A stretch of DNA of 64,000 nucleotides from Neorhizobium vignae. GTDB lineage: Bacteria > Pseudomonadota > Alphaproteobacteria > Rhizobiales > Rhizobiaceae. Positions 37,499 to 47,300 of the stretch are shown here, piece after piece. The notes beneath the pieces were generated by a model. It was not told the origin of the DNA and did no database searches. It saw only the letters and a list, made by a program, of their open reading frames with translations. The position numbers and the translations under genes are program-made. The number at the start of each line of letters is the position of its first letter. Within the stretch, counting starts at the first letter, position 1. The stretch is taken from NCBI RefSeq assembly GCF_000732195.1, contig NZ_JNNU01000015.1:89276-153275 (forward strand), in the 5' to 3' direction.

Positions 37499-38736
37499 TG
37501 AACCATTATTCGGCGCTCGATGTCTGGCTGCAGAGTGCGGCGGCATCATTCGGAACCCCCTCCTATGTTTATCTCGCGTCGGCGATCGAAAGCCGGGCAG
37601 TGCTCCTGAGGCAAGCTTTCGAGCAACGCTTCGCATTGAGCTTTGCCGCCAAAAGCAATCCAAACCCGGCTTTGCTTTCCCTCATGAAGGGCCAGGCGGA
37701 ATTTCTCGACGTCTCCTCGATCGGGGAGTTCCGGACGGCGATAGCGGCCGGATGGGAAGCCGAGCGCATCAGCTTCACGGGTCCTGGAAAACGGCCGTTC
37801 GAAATTCGTGAGGCAATAGAAGGCGGCATTGGCGAACTGATCCTGGAATCGGTGCGCGAGGCGGTGCTTGCGAACGCGGTCGCCGGCGAGGTCGGACGGA
37901 TACAGCATGTCCTGGTGCGCATCGCGCCGACCACGGTTCCCAAAGGGTTCGGCGACCAGATGGCCGGCCGGCCGTCCGCCTTCGGCATAGACTGGGAAGA
38001 TATCGCAAGGGACATCCCCGACATCGCGGCTCTGCCCAATCTCAAGATCGTCGGACTGCACATTTATTCCGGCACGCAATGCCTGAAGCCGGAGGCAATT
38101 TGCGAGAACTATCGCAACTTCATCGGCATTTTCCGGGAGGTTTGCGAAGCCTACATTCCGCGACCGGAGAAGTTGGTGTTCGGATCAGGGCTTGGAATTC
38201 CCTATCACGACGGCGACCTGCCGCTCGACCTTTCCGTGGTCGTTGCCGGCATTGCATCGGATCTCGATGGTTTCAAGGCGCTGCCGCAATTTGCCGAGAC
38301 CCGGCTGGTGCTCGAACTCGGGCGGTATCTCGTCGGCGAGGCTGGATATTTTCTGACGCGCGTCGTCTCGGTCAAGGAATCGCGCGGCGTGCGGATCGGC
38401 ATCTGCGATGGCGGCATGAACAACCACCTGCCGGCTTCCGGCCATTTCGGGATGGTGATGCACCGGAACTATACGATGCACAAGGTCGGCGGGCGGGGCG
38501 AACCGGAGAAAATCAACCTCGTCGGGCCTCTTTGCACGTCGATCGACCGGCTCGCTGTCGGGGTGATGCTCCCGCGGATCGAAGAGGGTGATCTTGTTGC
38601 CGTCCACAACAGCGGCGCTTACGGGCTAACGGCAAGCCCGATCCATTTCATCAGCCACGCACCACCCTGCGAGGTTCTCATCGAGGCCGCCGGCATGCGC
38701 GATGTGACACACATTCCGGCGCTCCCCTCGGCATAA
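37498..38736 (+). CDS. PLP-dependent decarboxylase, LysA/ornithine-decarboxylase-2 fold, exosortase-A-associated type
   Basis: 412 residues of the alanine-racemase-fold decarboxylases. FALSFAAKSNPNPALL has the PLP lysine. EFLDVSSIGEF, FTGPGKRPFEI, LKIVGLHIYSGTQ, then ELGRYLVGEAGYFLTRVV, ICDGGMNNH and HNSGAYGLTASP are the expected blocks; the usual CESGD cysteine segment is not obvious. It would decarboxylate an amino acid, free or carrier-bound, giving an amine for polymer modification (inference). Last gene of the operon. Confidence 0.88.
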   Translation: MNHYSALDVWLQSAAASFGTPSYVYLASAIESRAVLLRQAFEQRFALSFAAKSNPNPALLSLMKGQAEFLDVSSIGEFRTAIAAGWEAERISFTGPGKRPFEIREAIEGGIGELILESVREAVLANAVAGEVGRIQHVLVRIAPTTVPKGFGDQMAGRPSAFGIDWEDIARDIPDIAALPNLKIVGLHIYSGTQCLKPEAICENYRNFIGIFREVCEAYIPRPEKLVFGSGLGIPYHDGDLPLDLSVVVAGIASDLDGFKALPQFAETRLVLELGRYLVGEAGYFLTRVVSVKESRGVRIGICDGGMNNHLPASGHFGMVMHRNYTMHKVGGRGEPEKINLVGPLCTSIDRLAVGVMLPRIEEGDLVAVHNSGAYGLTASPIHFISHAPPCEVLIEAAGMRDVTHIPALPSA

Positions 38737-38764
38737 TGCCTGTCTAAAATCCCGCAAGTAAAAA

Positions 38765-40204
38765 TCAGTAGGCTTTGCCGAAATCGCAGATCTCGATCGC
38801 GGTGCGGACGACGATCTTCATATCCAGCCAGAACGACCAGTTGTTGATGTACCAGAGGTCGTGGAATATCCGCTCTTCCATCTTCTCGATGTTCGGCGTC
38901 TCGCCGCGGCAGTTGTTGACCTGGGCCCAGCCGGTCAGGCCGGGTTTGACGTGCCGCCTGAAGGCGTATTTGGCGATCTGAGCGTCATAGAGTTCGTCAT
39001 GGGCGAGTGCATGCGGGCGGGGGCCGACGATCGACATCTCGCCGCGAAGGACGTTCCAGAATTGCGGCAACTCATCTATGCTCGAAGCGCGGATGATAGC
39101 TCCGACTTTCGTGACGCGGGGATCCTTCCTGGTCGCCTGGCGAATATCGCCCGAATCTTCCATGACGGTCATGCTGCGGAATTTCAGGATCCGGAACGAG
39201 CGGCCGCCGTAGCCCTTGCGGACCTGCTTGAACAGTACGGGACCTTTAGAATCACATTTGATGGCGATCGCGACGACGAGCAACAACGGAAACAGCGAGA
39301 GGAGGGCGGTCAGCGAGAAGATGATGTCGAATGCGCGCTTGGTGCCGCGTTCATAGAGGTTCAACGGCGGCCGCTGCGTCTGAAAGGCGGTCATGCTGCC
39401 GATCTTGCGGGCAGGAGCGCTGGTCAGCCGGCCGACGACGCCATCGAAGATGACATTGACCGGCAAAGCCGAGCGCCTGAGTTCGCCAAGGTAGAATTCA
39501 AGATTGGAGACGTTCGGGTCCCGCCAGATGATGAATACTTCATCTAATCTGTCGGTCTCGCTTTGCCTCAGTCTCTGCAGGGCGTTCGCGGGCAGCATAT
39601 TTTCATCCGAGAGGCGTATGATCTGCGCGAGGGTCATGCCGCTTGCGGCAGCCTGATGCTGCCAATGTTCGGCCGAAAACTCCTCGTGGCAGATCAGCAG
39701 CACCCGCTTCATCTTGAAGGAGGCCGCAGCTGCCGCCGATGGCAGATACCAGTACCAGAACAGGCGGGTGCAGATCAGCCCGGACAGAGAGATGAAAGCG
39801 GTCATCAAGATCGCCCCGCGCGAGAACGTCGTGCCGATCTTCAGAAAGAAGATGACGGTCAGCAGGAAGGCAAGGGCGCTTGGGATAAGAATGCAGATCA
39901 GCCGGATCTGCGGCCTCAGGAGCTGAATGCTCTCCGGGCTGTAGGCCTGGGCGCTGTGCATGGCGAGCACGAAGATCGTCGACAGAACGAGGCCGATGCC
40001 GATGAAAAGCGATGGATCGGGCGCAGATCCGAAAACGGCATACTGATAGCCCGTGAAGCCGACGCCGGTTGCTCCGAGAAGGTAGACGAAGTCCACCGCG
40101 GCAGCCACATAGGCGATGACATGATATTCCAGCCCTCTGCGCGGAGGCTTGTGCTCATACGATATGTAGTCATTTCCGATGTTCGGCTCAAATGGTGTGA
40201 TCAT
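38765..40204 (-). CDS. Undecaprenyl-phosphate sugar-1-phosphate transferase (WcaJ/PssY-like)
   Basis: 479 residues. Four or more N-terminal membrane helices, a soluble middle, then the catalytic PNPT domain: RGTKRAFDIIFSLTALLSLFPLLLVVAIAIK, FKQVRKGYGGRSFRILKFRSM, SSIDELPQFWNVLRGEMSIVGPRPHA, KPGLTGWAQVN and the C-terminus. It starts repeat-unit assembly by moving glucose- or galactose-1-phosphate onto the lipid carrier. GGGG lies 10 nt before ATG 40204. Confidence 0.94.
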   Translation of the reverse strand: MITPFEPNIGNDYISYEHKPPRRGLEYHVIAYVAAAVDFVYLLGATGVGFTGYQYAVFGSAPDPSLFIGIGLVLSTIFVLAMHSAQAYSPESIQLLRPQIRLICILIPSALAFLLTVIFFLKIGTTFSRGAILMTAFISLSGLICTRLFWYWYLPSAAAAASFKMKRVLLICHEEFSAEHWQHQAAASGMTLAQIIRLSDENMLPANALQRLRQSETDRLDEVFIIWRDPNVSNLEFYLGELRRSALPVNVIFDGVVGRLTSAPARKIGSMTAFQTQRPPLNLYERGTKRAFDIIFSLTALLSLFPLLLVVAIAIKCDSKGPVLFKQVRKGYGGRSFRILKFRSMTVMEDSGDIRQATRKDPRVTKVGAIIRASSIDELPQFWNVLRGEMSIVGPRPHALAHDELYDAQIAKYAFRRHVKPGLTGWAQVNNCRGETPNIEKMEERIFHDLWYINNWSFWLDMKIVVRTAIEICDFGKAY

Positions 40205-40556
40205 CGTTAAAAAACCCCTACCAGCGATACGAGTATAGCCGAGGAGAGGGGGGGCACAATGTATCCTGCCTACCTCCTAAGAATGATCTCCCTATTACCT
40301 ACTTTTGTTGCTGGGGTGATTGAGTACAATCCCTCAGGTATAACGTCCAATTTATGCTCATGGTTGTAGTAAATATTTTAGACTGACTTAAAATTAGGCG
40401 CGTGCATTTGTTTATATTTCGACTGGTAAGGCAGAGCTACCGTTTCTGCTGAGAAAATGGACATTGGTAGCTGTTGAATGCTGGCTCTGCATCCGATTGA
40501 GCCTCGCCGGCTGAAGGCTTGACGGCCACAGCCCTTGTTTTGAGTTGGGGGTGTGG
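40205..40556. other. Divergent 352-bp promoter region
   Basis: AT-rich gap between the priming transferase (minus) and the GMC oxidoreductase (plus), with no coding frame I trust. It should hold both promoters. GGGGG at 40547-40551 is the ribosome-binding site of the plus-strand gene. Confidence 0.55.
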
Positions 40557-42146
40557 ATGGAGTTTGAATGGGACGTTGCCATCGTCGGCGCCGGAATGGG
40601 CGGCGCGGCAATGGGATACGCGCTGGCAACCGCCGGGCACCGCGTACTTTTCATTGAAAAGGGCCTAGCTCACTTTTCCCAGGACGAGCGTGATGACCCT
40701 GATAGTCCGGACGAAGCGAAGCGCCTGAGAGATGGCCGATGGCCGCAGCAGATTTCCGGCTCGGTGGATGCTCGTCCCGTCCGGTTCTTTCCTGCGCTCG
40801 GCTGCGGAGTCGGCGGTTCGACGCTTATCTATGCGGCAGCGCTCGAACGGTTTTCCCCAAGCGATTTCAAAATCGTCGACAAGTCCGGCAGGCCGGCCTG
40901 GCCGATAGACTATGAAAACCTTGAGCCTTTTTATCGCAAAGCGGAGCGCCTGCTGCATGTGCGCGGCAGCCAGGATCCGCTGCAGCCGCAATCGGAGGTC
41001 ATCGAGCCTCCTGCCATGACGCGGTGCGACCAGCACTTTTTCGACTCGGCGCAATCGAATGGGATGCATCCCTATCGGGTTCACACGGCCTGCCGATATA
41101 TCGACGGGTGCGGCCAATGCGGCGGCTTCATCTGCCATAAATCCTGCAAGCAGGATGCGCGGCGGGCGTTCGTCGAGCCGGCACTCGCGACCGGAAACGC
41201 CATGATCATCGATCAATGCAACGTGGAAAAAGTCTCAGCCGACGATGAGGCGGTCACTCAATTGTCGTGCCGGAGGCATGGAAACGAGTTGGCAATCGTT
41301 GCCAAGCTCTACGTACTCGCGGCCGGCGCGCTTTCGACACCCCTGCTGCTCCTCAACTCCACCAACGAATTCTGGCCGAACGGCCTTGCAAACACATCGG
41401 ATCTCGTGGGGCGCAACCTGATGTTCCACGCGTCCGATTTCTTCGCCGTCTGGCCCCGGGGCAGGACCCGTGTTTCCGAGCCGGGAAAATCGATCGGCCT
41501 TCGCGATTTCTATGAACATGAGGGTCTCAAGCTGGGCGTCATCCAGTCCACGGGCCTGACTGCGACCGCCAATAATGTGCTTCATTTCCTGAAACTACTG
41601 ATCGACCGGAACGGCTGGATCTGGCTGAAGCCGCTCAAACCGTTCATGCGCATTCCGGCGATGATCGGCGCTCTCATCTCCGGCAACGCAACGATTTTCA
41701 CCTCTATCCTCGAGGATCTGCCCTATCCCGAAAATCGCGTGAAGCCTGATCCGGAAGATGCCGCCAGCATCTATTTCGAATATACGATTCATAATGAGCT
41801 GCGGCAAAGAATGCAGGCCTTCCGCAAGTTATATCGGAAGGCATTCAAGCGGCACCGGATGATGATGTTCGGGTCCGAAGTCAACCTCAACTACGGCCAT
41901 GCCTGTGGAACGTGCCGGTTTGGTCCGGATCCCTCCACGGCGGTATTGGATGCCAACAACCGTGCGCACGACCTGAACAATCTCTATGTCGTCGATGCTT
42001 CGTTCTTCCCGACCAGTGGAGGGGCCAATCCAAGCCTGACGATTGCCGCTAACGCCTTGCGTGTCGGTGAGCACATTGCTCAGAAATTGTCCGCGACAAA
42101 GGCGAAACGGAGGGAGCCCTGCGTCGTTTCGGATTCCGCGTCGTGA
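40557..42146 (+). CDS. GMC-type FAD-dependent oxidoreductase
   Basis: 529 residues. FAD dinucleotide motif VAIVGAGMGGAAMGYALATAGHRVLFIEKG at the N-terminus, LGCGVGGSTLIYAAALE in the cofactor region, the C-terminal HACGTCRFGPDPSTAVLD, then LYVVDASFFPTSGGANPSLTIAANALRVGE typical of GMC/cholesterol-oxidase-like enzymes. HTACRYIDGCGQCGGFICHKSCKQDA is Cys-rich and unusual for sugar oxidases. It may oxidise an alcohol on the polymer precursor or the NRPS/PKS product. Start ATG 40557 behind GGGGG. Confidence 0.87.
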   Translation: MEFEWDVAIVGAGMGGAAMGYALATAGHRVLFIEKGLAHFSQDERDDPDSPDEAKRLRDGRWPQQISGSVDARPVRFFPALGCGVGGSTLIYAAALERFSPSDFKIVDKSGRPAWPIDYENLEPFYRKAERLLHVRGSQDPLQPQSEVIEPPAMTRCDQHFFDSAQSNGMHPYRVHTACRYIDGCGQCGGFICHKSCKQDARRAFVEPALATGNAMIIDQCNVEKVSADDEAVTQLSCRRHGNELAIVAKLYVLAAGALSTPLLLLNSTNEFWPNGLANTSDLVGRNLMFHASDFFAVWPRGRTRVSEPGKSIGLRDFYEHEGLKLGVIQSTGLTATANNVLHFLKLLIDRNGWIWLKPLKPFMRIPAMIGALISGNATIFTSILEDLPYPENRVKPDPEDAASIYFEYTIHNELRQRMQAFRKLYRKAFKRHRMMMFGSEVNLNYGHACGTCRFGPDPSTAVLDANNRAHDLNNLYVVDASFFPTSGGANPSLTIAANALRVGEHIAQKLSATKAKRREPCVVSDSAS

Positions 42147-42162
42147 CCACGAGCTTCCGAAA

Positions 42163-42178
42163 GGGGGCAATGGCCCCC
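42163..42178. terminator. GC hairpin between convergent genes
   Basis: GGGGGC-AATG-GCCCCC, a perfect 6-bp stem and tetraloop, 17 nt after the GMC stop and 12 nt from the stop of the GT2 on the other strand. No U-run. Confidence 0.5.
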
Positions 42179-42189
42179 GGTCTCTCCCA

Positions 42190-43386
42190 TCAGTGGTTCC
42201 TGTTTCGATCGGTTCTGATCCAGGCCGCCCCGCCGGCTTGAAGGATATGGCGCGGATAAATCCTCAATTTCCTGAACATGTATCCCGGGATGTCCACCAT
42301 GGCATGCATGGGAAGCGCGCGTCTGCCGTGACGCCACCAGGCAACCGATAGCGCGATGTCGAAAGCAAGGATCGCGATGGTCGAGATCGCAAGTGGCGCG
42401 ATCGCAATTCCCGAAGTTGCGAGGAAGACTGCCGGAAACAGTGAGAGCAGGAGAAGCGCTGCCAGCAATGTCAGCGGCGGTATGAGCGCATCGAGGACGA
42501 GCGCCAGATAGGCCCTGTTCCGCAACGTGTTGACGTCCAGCAAGGCGGAAAAAAGGTGTGCCGCCAGCGCGAAGCGGCCCGCGTTCCATCGGGAGGCTTG
42601 CGTTTCGAGGCCTTTCTTCGAATACGGAAATCTGCTGCTGACGGCTGCGGCATCGCAGAAACGCGGAGCGCGGCCGATCCGCGCGAGGTCCAGCCCAAGC
42701 TTCATGTCTTCGACCAGATCGCCGTTCGCAAGGGCGGCGTCCCGCAGGATGGCCCAAGGGAATGCCATGCCCGAGCCGGTCAATTGCGCAGGAAGCCCAA
42801 GTTTCGCCAGTCCAAGAAGCCGGATCCGGTTCTTCAGAAGAAATGCGAATTCGGAAACCGCGAGGTTGATGCTTGCGTCCGGCGGCGCGAACATCAGGTA
42901 GCGGGATTGCACAGGTCTGTTCGTTGCCGCGGCCATGATGGCGAGGTTATCGAGTGCGCCCGGCTCCAGCCAGCAGTCGGCGTCGACAATGATGACCACC
43001 TCCGGCGGCAGCAGGCCGAGATACCTGACGCCGGCGTCGAGGGCGTATCCCTTGCCGCGGCGAAGCGGATCGAACCGTACGATGACATCCGCGCCCGCTT
43101 CACGTGCCAGCGATGCGGTGAGGTCACTGCAATTGTCGGCCACGACGATCAGCCGATCGCCGTGGCGCATCTGGCTTTGGATGCTGCGCAGGGTATCGGT
43201 TATCTGGAGCTCTTCGTTATGCGCCGGGACAAGAACCGCGACTTGCGGCCGCCGCCCGTTCGGACGTGGCGGTCCGCTCCGCCCCCCGAGACTTCCAGCG
43301 AGACATTCAATCGCGAAAAAGACAGTCGGAACCAGGACGACGACGGACAATAGCAAGGCCGCGGCGATTAGTATGTCCTGTTGCAT
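42190..43386 (-). CDS. Membrane glycosyltransferase family 2 (processive type)
   Basis: 398 residues. N-terminal membrane helix (ILIAAALLLSVVVLVPTVFFAI), GT-A domain (VAVLVPAHNEELQITDTL, DNCSDLTASLA, VVIIVDADCWLEPGAL), then two or three helices (TLLAALLLLSLFPAVFLA...). The acceptor part includes EDMKLGLDLARIG and a QxSRW motif (QASRWNAGRF), typical of cellulose/hyaluronan-synthase-like GT2. GGAGGG precedes ATG 43386. Confidence 0.88.
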   Translation of the reverse strand: MQQDILIAAALLLSVVVLVPTVFFAIECLAGSLGGRSGPPRPNGRRPQVAVLVPAHNEELQITDTLRSIQSQMRHGDRLIVVADNCSDLTASLAREAGADVIVRFDPLRRGKGYALDAGVRYLGLLPPEVVIIVDADCWLEPGALDNLAIMAAATNRPVQSRYLMFAPPDASINLAVSEFAFLLKNRIRLLGLAKLGLPAQLTGSGMAFPWAILRDAALANGDLVEDMKLGLDLARIGRAPRFCDAAAVSSRFPYSKKGLETQASRWNAGRFALAAHLFSALLDVNTLRNRAYLALVLDALIPPLTLLAALLLLSLFPAVFLATSGIAIAPLAISTIAILAFDIALSVAWWRHGRRALPMHAMVDIPGYMFRKLRIYPRHILQAGGAAWIRTDRNRNH

Positions 43387-43719
43387 GGCTTACCCTCCGA
43401 CGACACGTCTCAAGCGGTCAATCATAGCCCGAGGGCCGAGGGTTCTAAGCTGACCACGCTACACCGTTCGAGTGTGCACGGGCTCATCCTATTTCGGGGC
43501 AGGTGGAGCCACCGCGAACATGTCTACGCCCATTTGATGGCTGGTGGATCAATTGAAGTCTGATCCTTGCGCCCAATACGATTATCCGATGCAATTCGTA
43601 GAGCGAATGCAGTCGGTTACGCGAAATATGGCTATGGATTGCCGACCGTCTGCCGCACGGTGAAACGGGCCGGAAGGACGTCGTTCATGGCGATGGGCGC
43701 CTGGATCCGGCCGACGGCT
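43387..43719. other. 333-bp gap without a clear gene
   Basis: Lies between the stop of the PPTase gene and the start of the GT2 gene, both on the minus strand. It should hold the GT2 promoter. A short ACCGT/ACGGT inverted repeat at 43645-43661 is the only structure I see. Confidence 0.5.
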
Positions 43720-44370
43720 TCAGCGGATAGTCATGCCGGCGACGACATAGCCTTCGCGCAGCCTGATCTGACCCACCAGCCGGTCGCCCGTCTTGAAGGG
43801 CGGCACATCGATCTCGAAATAGGCGGCGAAATGCCCGTCCGCCAGGTTCAGCTCGATGCGGATGGCCTCGAAGCCGAACATGGTGCGGGTCAGGCCGTAC
43901 TGGCACTTGTAGGTGCATTCCTTGGCGCTGAAGATCGCTTTCACCAATCGTCCGCGAGTGCCCCATTGCTGCCGGTTGAGCCACTGTCCCTCCCGCGGAG
44001 TGCAGATCTCCTGCGCATAGGTGTCGTCAAGCGGCGTCGCTTCCTCAAGATCGAGGCCGAGCGCCTTGATGCCGTCCGAATGGCGACCGATGGCGGCGAC
44101 GCAGCGGGTGGTGGAGTGGCTGATGCTTCCGGCAATGCCGGCCGGCCAGATCGGCGCCCGATCCGATCCAACGGGTATGGCCATTCGAGGCAGTCCGAGA
44201 TGGTCCATGGCCTGCCTGGCGCAGATGCGGCCGGCGGTGAACTCCTGCTGCCGGCTCTTTACCGCATTGGCGATCGCCGTTCTCTCTTCAGGATAGAGTT
44301 TCGATACGTCACCGAGCAGGTCGGCTTCGGCGACCGACACGGAAGGGTCGAATATGCCCTCCAGCAGCAT
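43720..44370 (-). CDS. 4'-phosphopantetheinyl transferase (EntD/Sfp type)
   Basis: 216 residues. Family motifs: RQQEFTAGRICARQAM, PVGSDRAPIWPAGIAGSISHS, GLDLEEATPL (metal-binding Asp/Glu) and FSAKECTYKCQY (the WxxKEA-like motif). It converts apo carrier domains to holo form. ATG 44370 starts 2 bp after the NRPS stop with AAGG upstream, so it is co-translated with the NRPS. It should serve the NRPS PCP, PKS ACP and probably the stand-alone ACP at 37265. Confidence 0.92.
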   Translation of the reverse strand: MLLEGIFDPSVSVAEADLLGDVSKLYPEERTAIANAVKSRQQEFTAGRICARQAMDHLGLPRMAIPVGSDRAPIWPAGIAGSISHSTTRCVAAIGRHSDGIKALGLDLEEATPLDDTYAQEICTPREGQWLNRQQWGTRGRLVKAIFSAKECTYKCQYGLTRTMFGFEAIRIELNLADGHFAAYFEIDVPPFKTGDRLVGQIRLREGYVVAGMTIR

Positions 44371-44372
44371 GG

Positions 44373-47300
44373 CTAGACCTTGGTCTCCACGCGAACCAGC
44401 GTGGGGCGCCGTTCCATCGCGTTGCGCCGCAATGCGGCTCGCTCGGCTGCCCGGCCGAGCTGCAGGTCTGCCTTGCCCTTGCCGGAGATATGGTCGGCAA
44501 GGAGGGCAACCGTCGGGAAACGGAAGAGGTCGGTGATCGTCAGATCCGGCGCCAGCTTCGCCTTCATTTCCCGATGGACCTGGACCGCCAATAACGAATG
44601 CCCGCCGAGAGCGAAGAAGTTGTCGAATATCCCGACCTTCTCGAGTCCAAGGGCGCGACCGAACACCTCGCTGATATCCCGCTGCAGATTGTTGGACGGT
44701 TCGATGAACGTGGCTGCCGGGGCCTGGACCTTTTCCGTCGGGGCCGGCAGCTTATTGCGATCCACCTTGGCGTTCGGCGTCAGGGGGAAGGCTTCCATCG
44801 TCACGAAATGCGAAGGTATCATCGCATCGGGCAGCGCCTCGGCGATATGGGTGCGAAGTTCCTGTTCGGAGACAGATGTCCCATCGGTGCGGATATAGGC
44901 CACCAGGCGCACGTCGCCGGGACTGTCCTTGCGGGCGACAACGACGGCCTCGCGGATGCCGGCGAATGTTCCGATCCGCGCTTCGATCTCGCCAAGCTCG
45001 ATGCGGTGGCCGCGGATCTTCACCTGGTGATCGGTGCGGCCAAGGAAATGCAGGACGCCATTCCGGTCGAAGCGGGCAAGGTCGCCCGTCCGATAGATCC
45101 GGCCGTCCATGAACGGATTGGGCAGGAAGCGTTCTTGCGTGAGCTGTTCGCGGTTGTGATATCCGCGGGCGACCCCGTCACCGCCGATGTAAAGCTCGCC
45201 GATATCGCCGGGCGGCACCGGATTACCAGCGTTGTCGAGCACGTAGAGCTGCGTATTGGCGATCGGATGGCCGATCGGAACCACGCCCGTCGATGGGCCG
45301 GCCGTGAATGTCGAAGACCAGATCGTCGTCTCCGTCGGGCCGTACATGTTTTCGATCGTCGCGTCGGTGACGGTTCGCAACGCTGCGAGAAGCGAGCCCT
45401 GCAGCGCCTCGCCGCCGAGGAAGAGGTGCCGGACGTCGCTGAGCGCAGCGCGGTCCTCGTCGATCATCATGAACATGCGGGCCATCGAGGGCGTGCATTG
45501 CAGATGCGTGACCCGATGTTTGCGGATTTCTTCCGCGAAACCGTCGCCGGTCTCGTCGCTGACGGGGTTCTTGCTCGTCTTGACGACTTCGGCCAACAAG
45601 GGAAGCCTTTCCAGGACGATATTGTCTGCCAGGCCGAAATCGATGAGGCATGCGATGTCGTCGACGCCGGCCGCCTTGACCTGGTCCAGCCTTTCCAGCG
45701 CATCCTCGACGGTGCCGAACAGGCCGCTGTCCTCGAAATAACGCAGGAAGGCAAATTCCAGGATAGCGTCCATCTCCTCGGGCGCCAGCGACTGGAGATC
45801 GATATCCATCGGCTGGGCATTGCCCTGCGGTTTCTTGAATGCCGGAAACGCCCAGGCATATTGCTTGATGAGGGCGGCTGCGCTGCGCAGGTATTCCTTC
45901 ATCGGGCCGCGGGCCAGATCCCGCACCTCGTCGCGGTCTTTGCCGATCAGGGTGTGGAGCATCAATGTCACTTTATAATCGGCCGGATTGCGGCCGGTCT
46001 CGGCAAGCGTCTGCCGGTAGATCCGGATCTTTTCCGCGAGCTCGTCGACCGACTGGCCGAGCAAGTGGGTCAGCACATTGGCGCCAAGCCGGGCTGCCTC
46101 CCGATAGCTTTCCGGGTTTCCAGCGGTGGTAAGCCAGACGGGCAGTTCCTTCTGGACCGGCCGAGGCTGGGTCACGACCGCAACCGTGCCGGCGCCGAAA
46201 TCGAAATCGACACTCTCGCCGCGCCACAATTTGCGGACGACCTCGATGTCGCGGGTCAGGCTCGCCTTGTTCTTCGGCGGGGCGTTCTCGGGGCGCAGGA
46301 CGAAATCCTCGGGCATCCAGCCGGAGGCGAAGGCAAGTGCAACCCGCCCGTTGCTGAGGTTATCGATCACCGCCCATTCCTCGGCGACGCGCGCCGGATG
46401 ATGAAGGGGCAGAACGCAGCTGCCGGCCCGGATCGAAAGGTTCCTGGTGACAGCCGCGACTGCGGCACCGGTGACCGCCGGGTTCGGATAGGGGCCGCCG
46501 AACGCGTGGAAATGGCGCTCCGGCGTCCAGACGGAATCGAAACCGTTGGCATCGGCAAATTTGGCGCCTTCGATCAGCAGCCGGTATTTGTCCGGCCCCG
46601 ATCCGCCGTCATTGCCCCAGTAAAAGAGACCGAAATCGAGATTGGTACCTCTTCCGGCGGAAGACGCGCCCTTCGCCTTGGCTTCGATAATTTCGGAGGA
46701 GTGGACGACGACCTTGAACCCGCGGGCGAGCGTCCAGAAGAGTTCCAGAACCGAGATATCGAAGGAAAGGCTGGTGACAGCCAGCCAGACATTGTGACGA
46801 TCGGTCGCGTGCGGCACCCGTTCGTCCATGCCGGTGAAGAAATTCACGACGTTGCGATGCTCCAGCATCACGCCCTTCGGAAGGCCGGTGGAGCCGGACG
46901 TGTAGATGACATAGGCGAGATTGCTGGACGTAACGCCAGTTGCCGGGCGATCCGCTCCAGCCTGGTTTCTGAGGATATCCTCGACGCACAGGAAATTGCT
47001 GCCTTCGAGCGTCTCGGATTTCGACAGCCGTCGCTCGGTCAGAACCAGCTTGGCGCCGCTGTCCTTGATCATGAATGCCAGTCGGTCGGCCGGAAAATGC
47101 GGGTCGAGAGGAATATAGGCCCCGCCCGCCTTCATGATCGCGAGCGCGCCGACGACCAGATCGAGCGAACGCGGCAGGTATAGGCCGACGGTGACGTCAG
47201 GGCCGACGCCCTGGGCCACCAGCGCCTGGGCGATGCGGTTCGCCCGCTCGTCCATCTCGCGGTAGGAAAGGGAGCGGCCGTGGAATGCCAGAGCTTCGGC

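Noticed and set aside
11686..40361. TATGCTCAT at 11686 and again at 40353, as a shared operator
   Set aside because: A single 9-mer match between AT-rich gaps in 64 kb is expected by chance.
44598..47183. Long plus-strand open frame inside the NRPS region
   Set aside because: Antisense shadow of the high-GC NRPS gene; no recognisable domain, composition typical of reverse-frame translation (Asp/Arg/Gly/His-rich).
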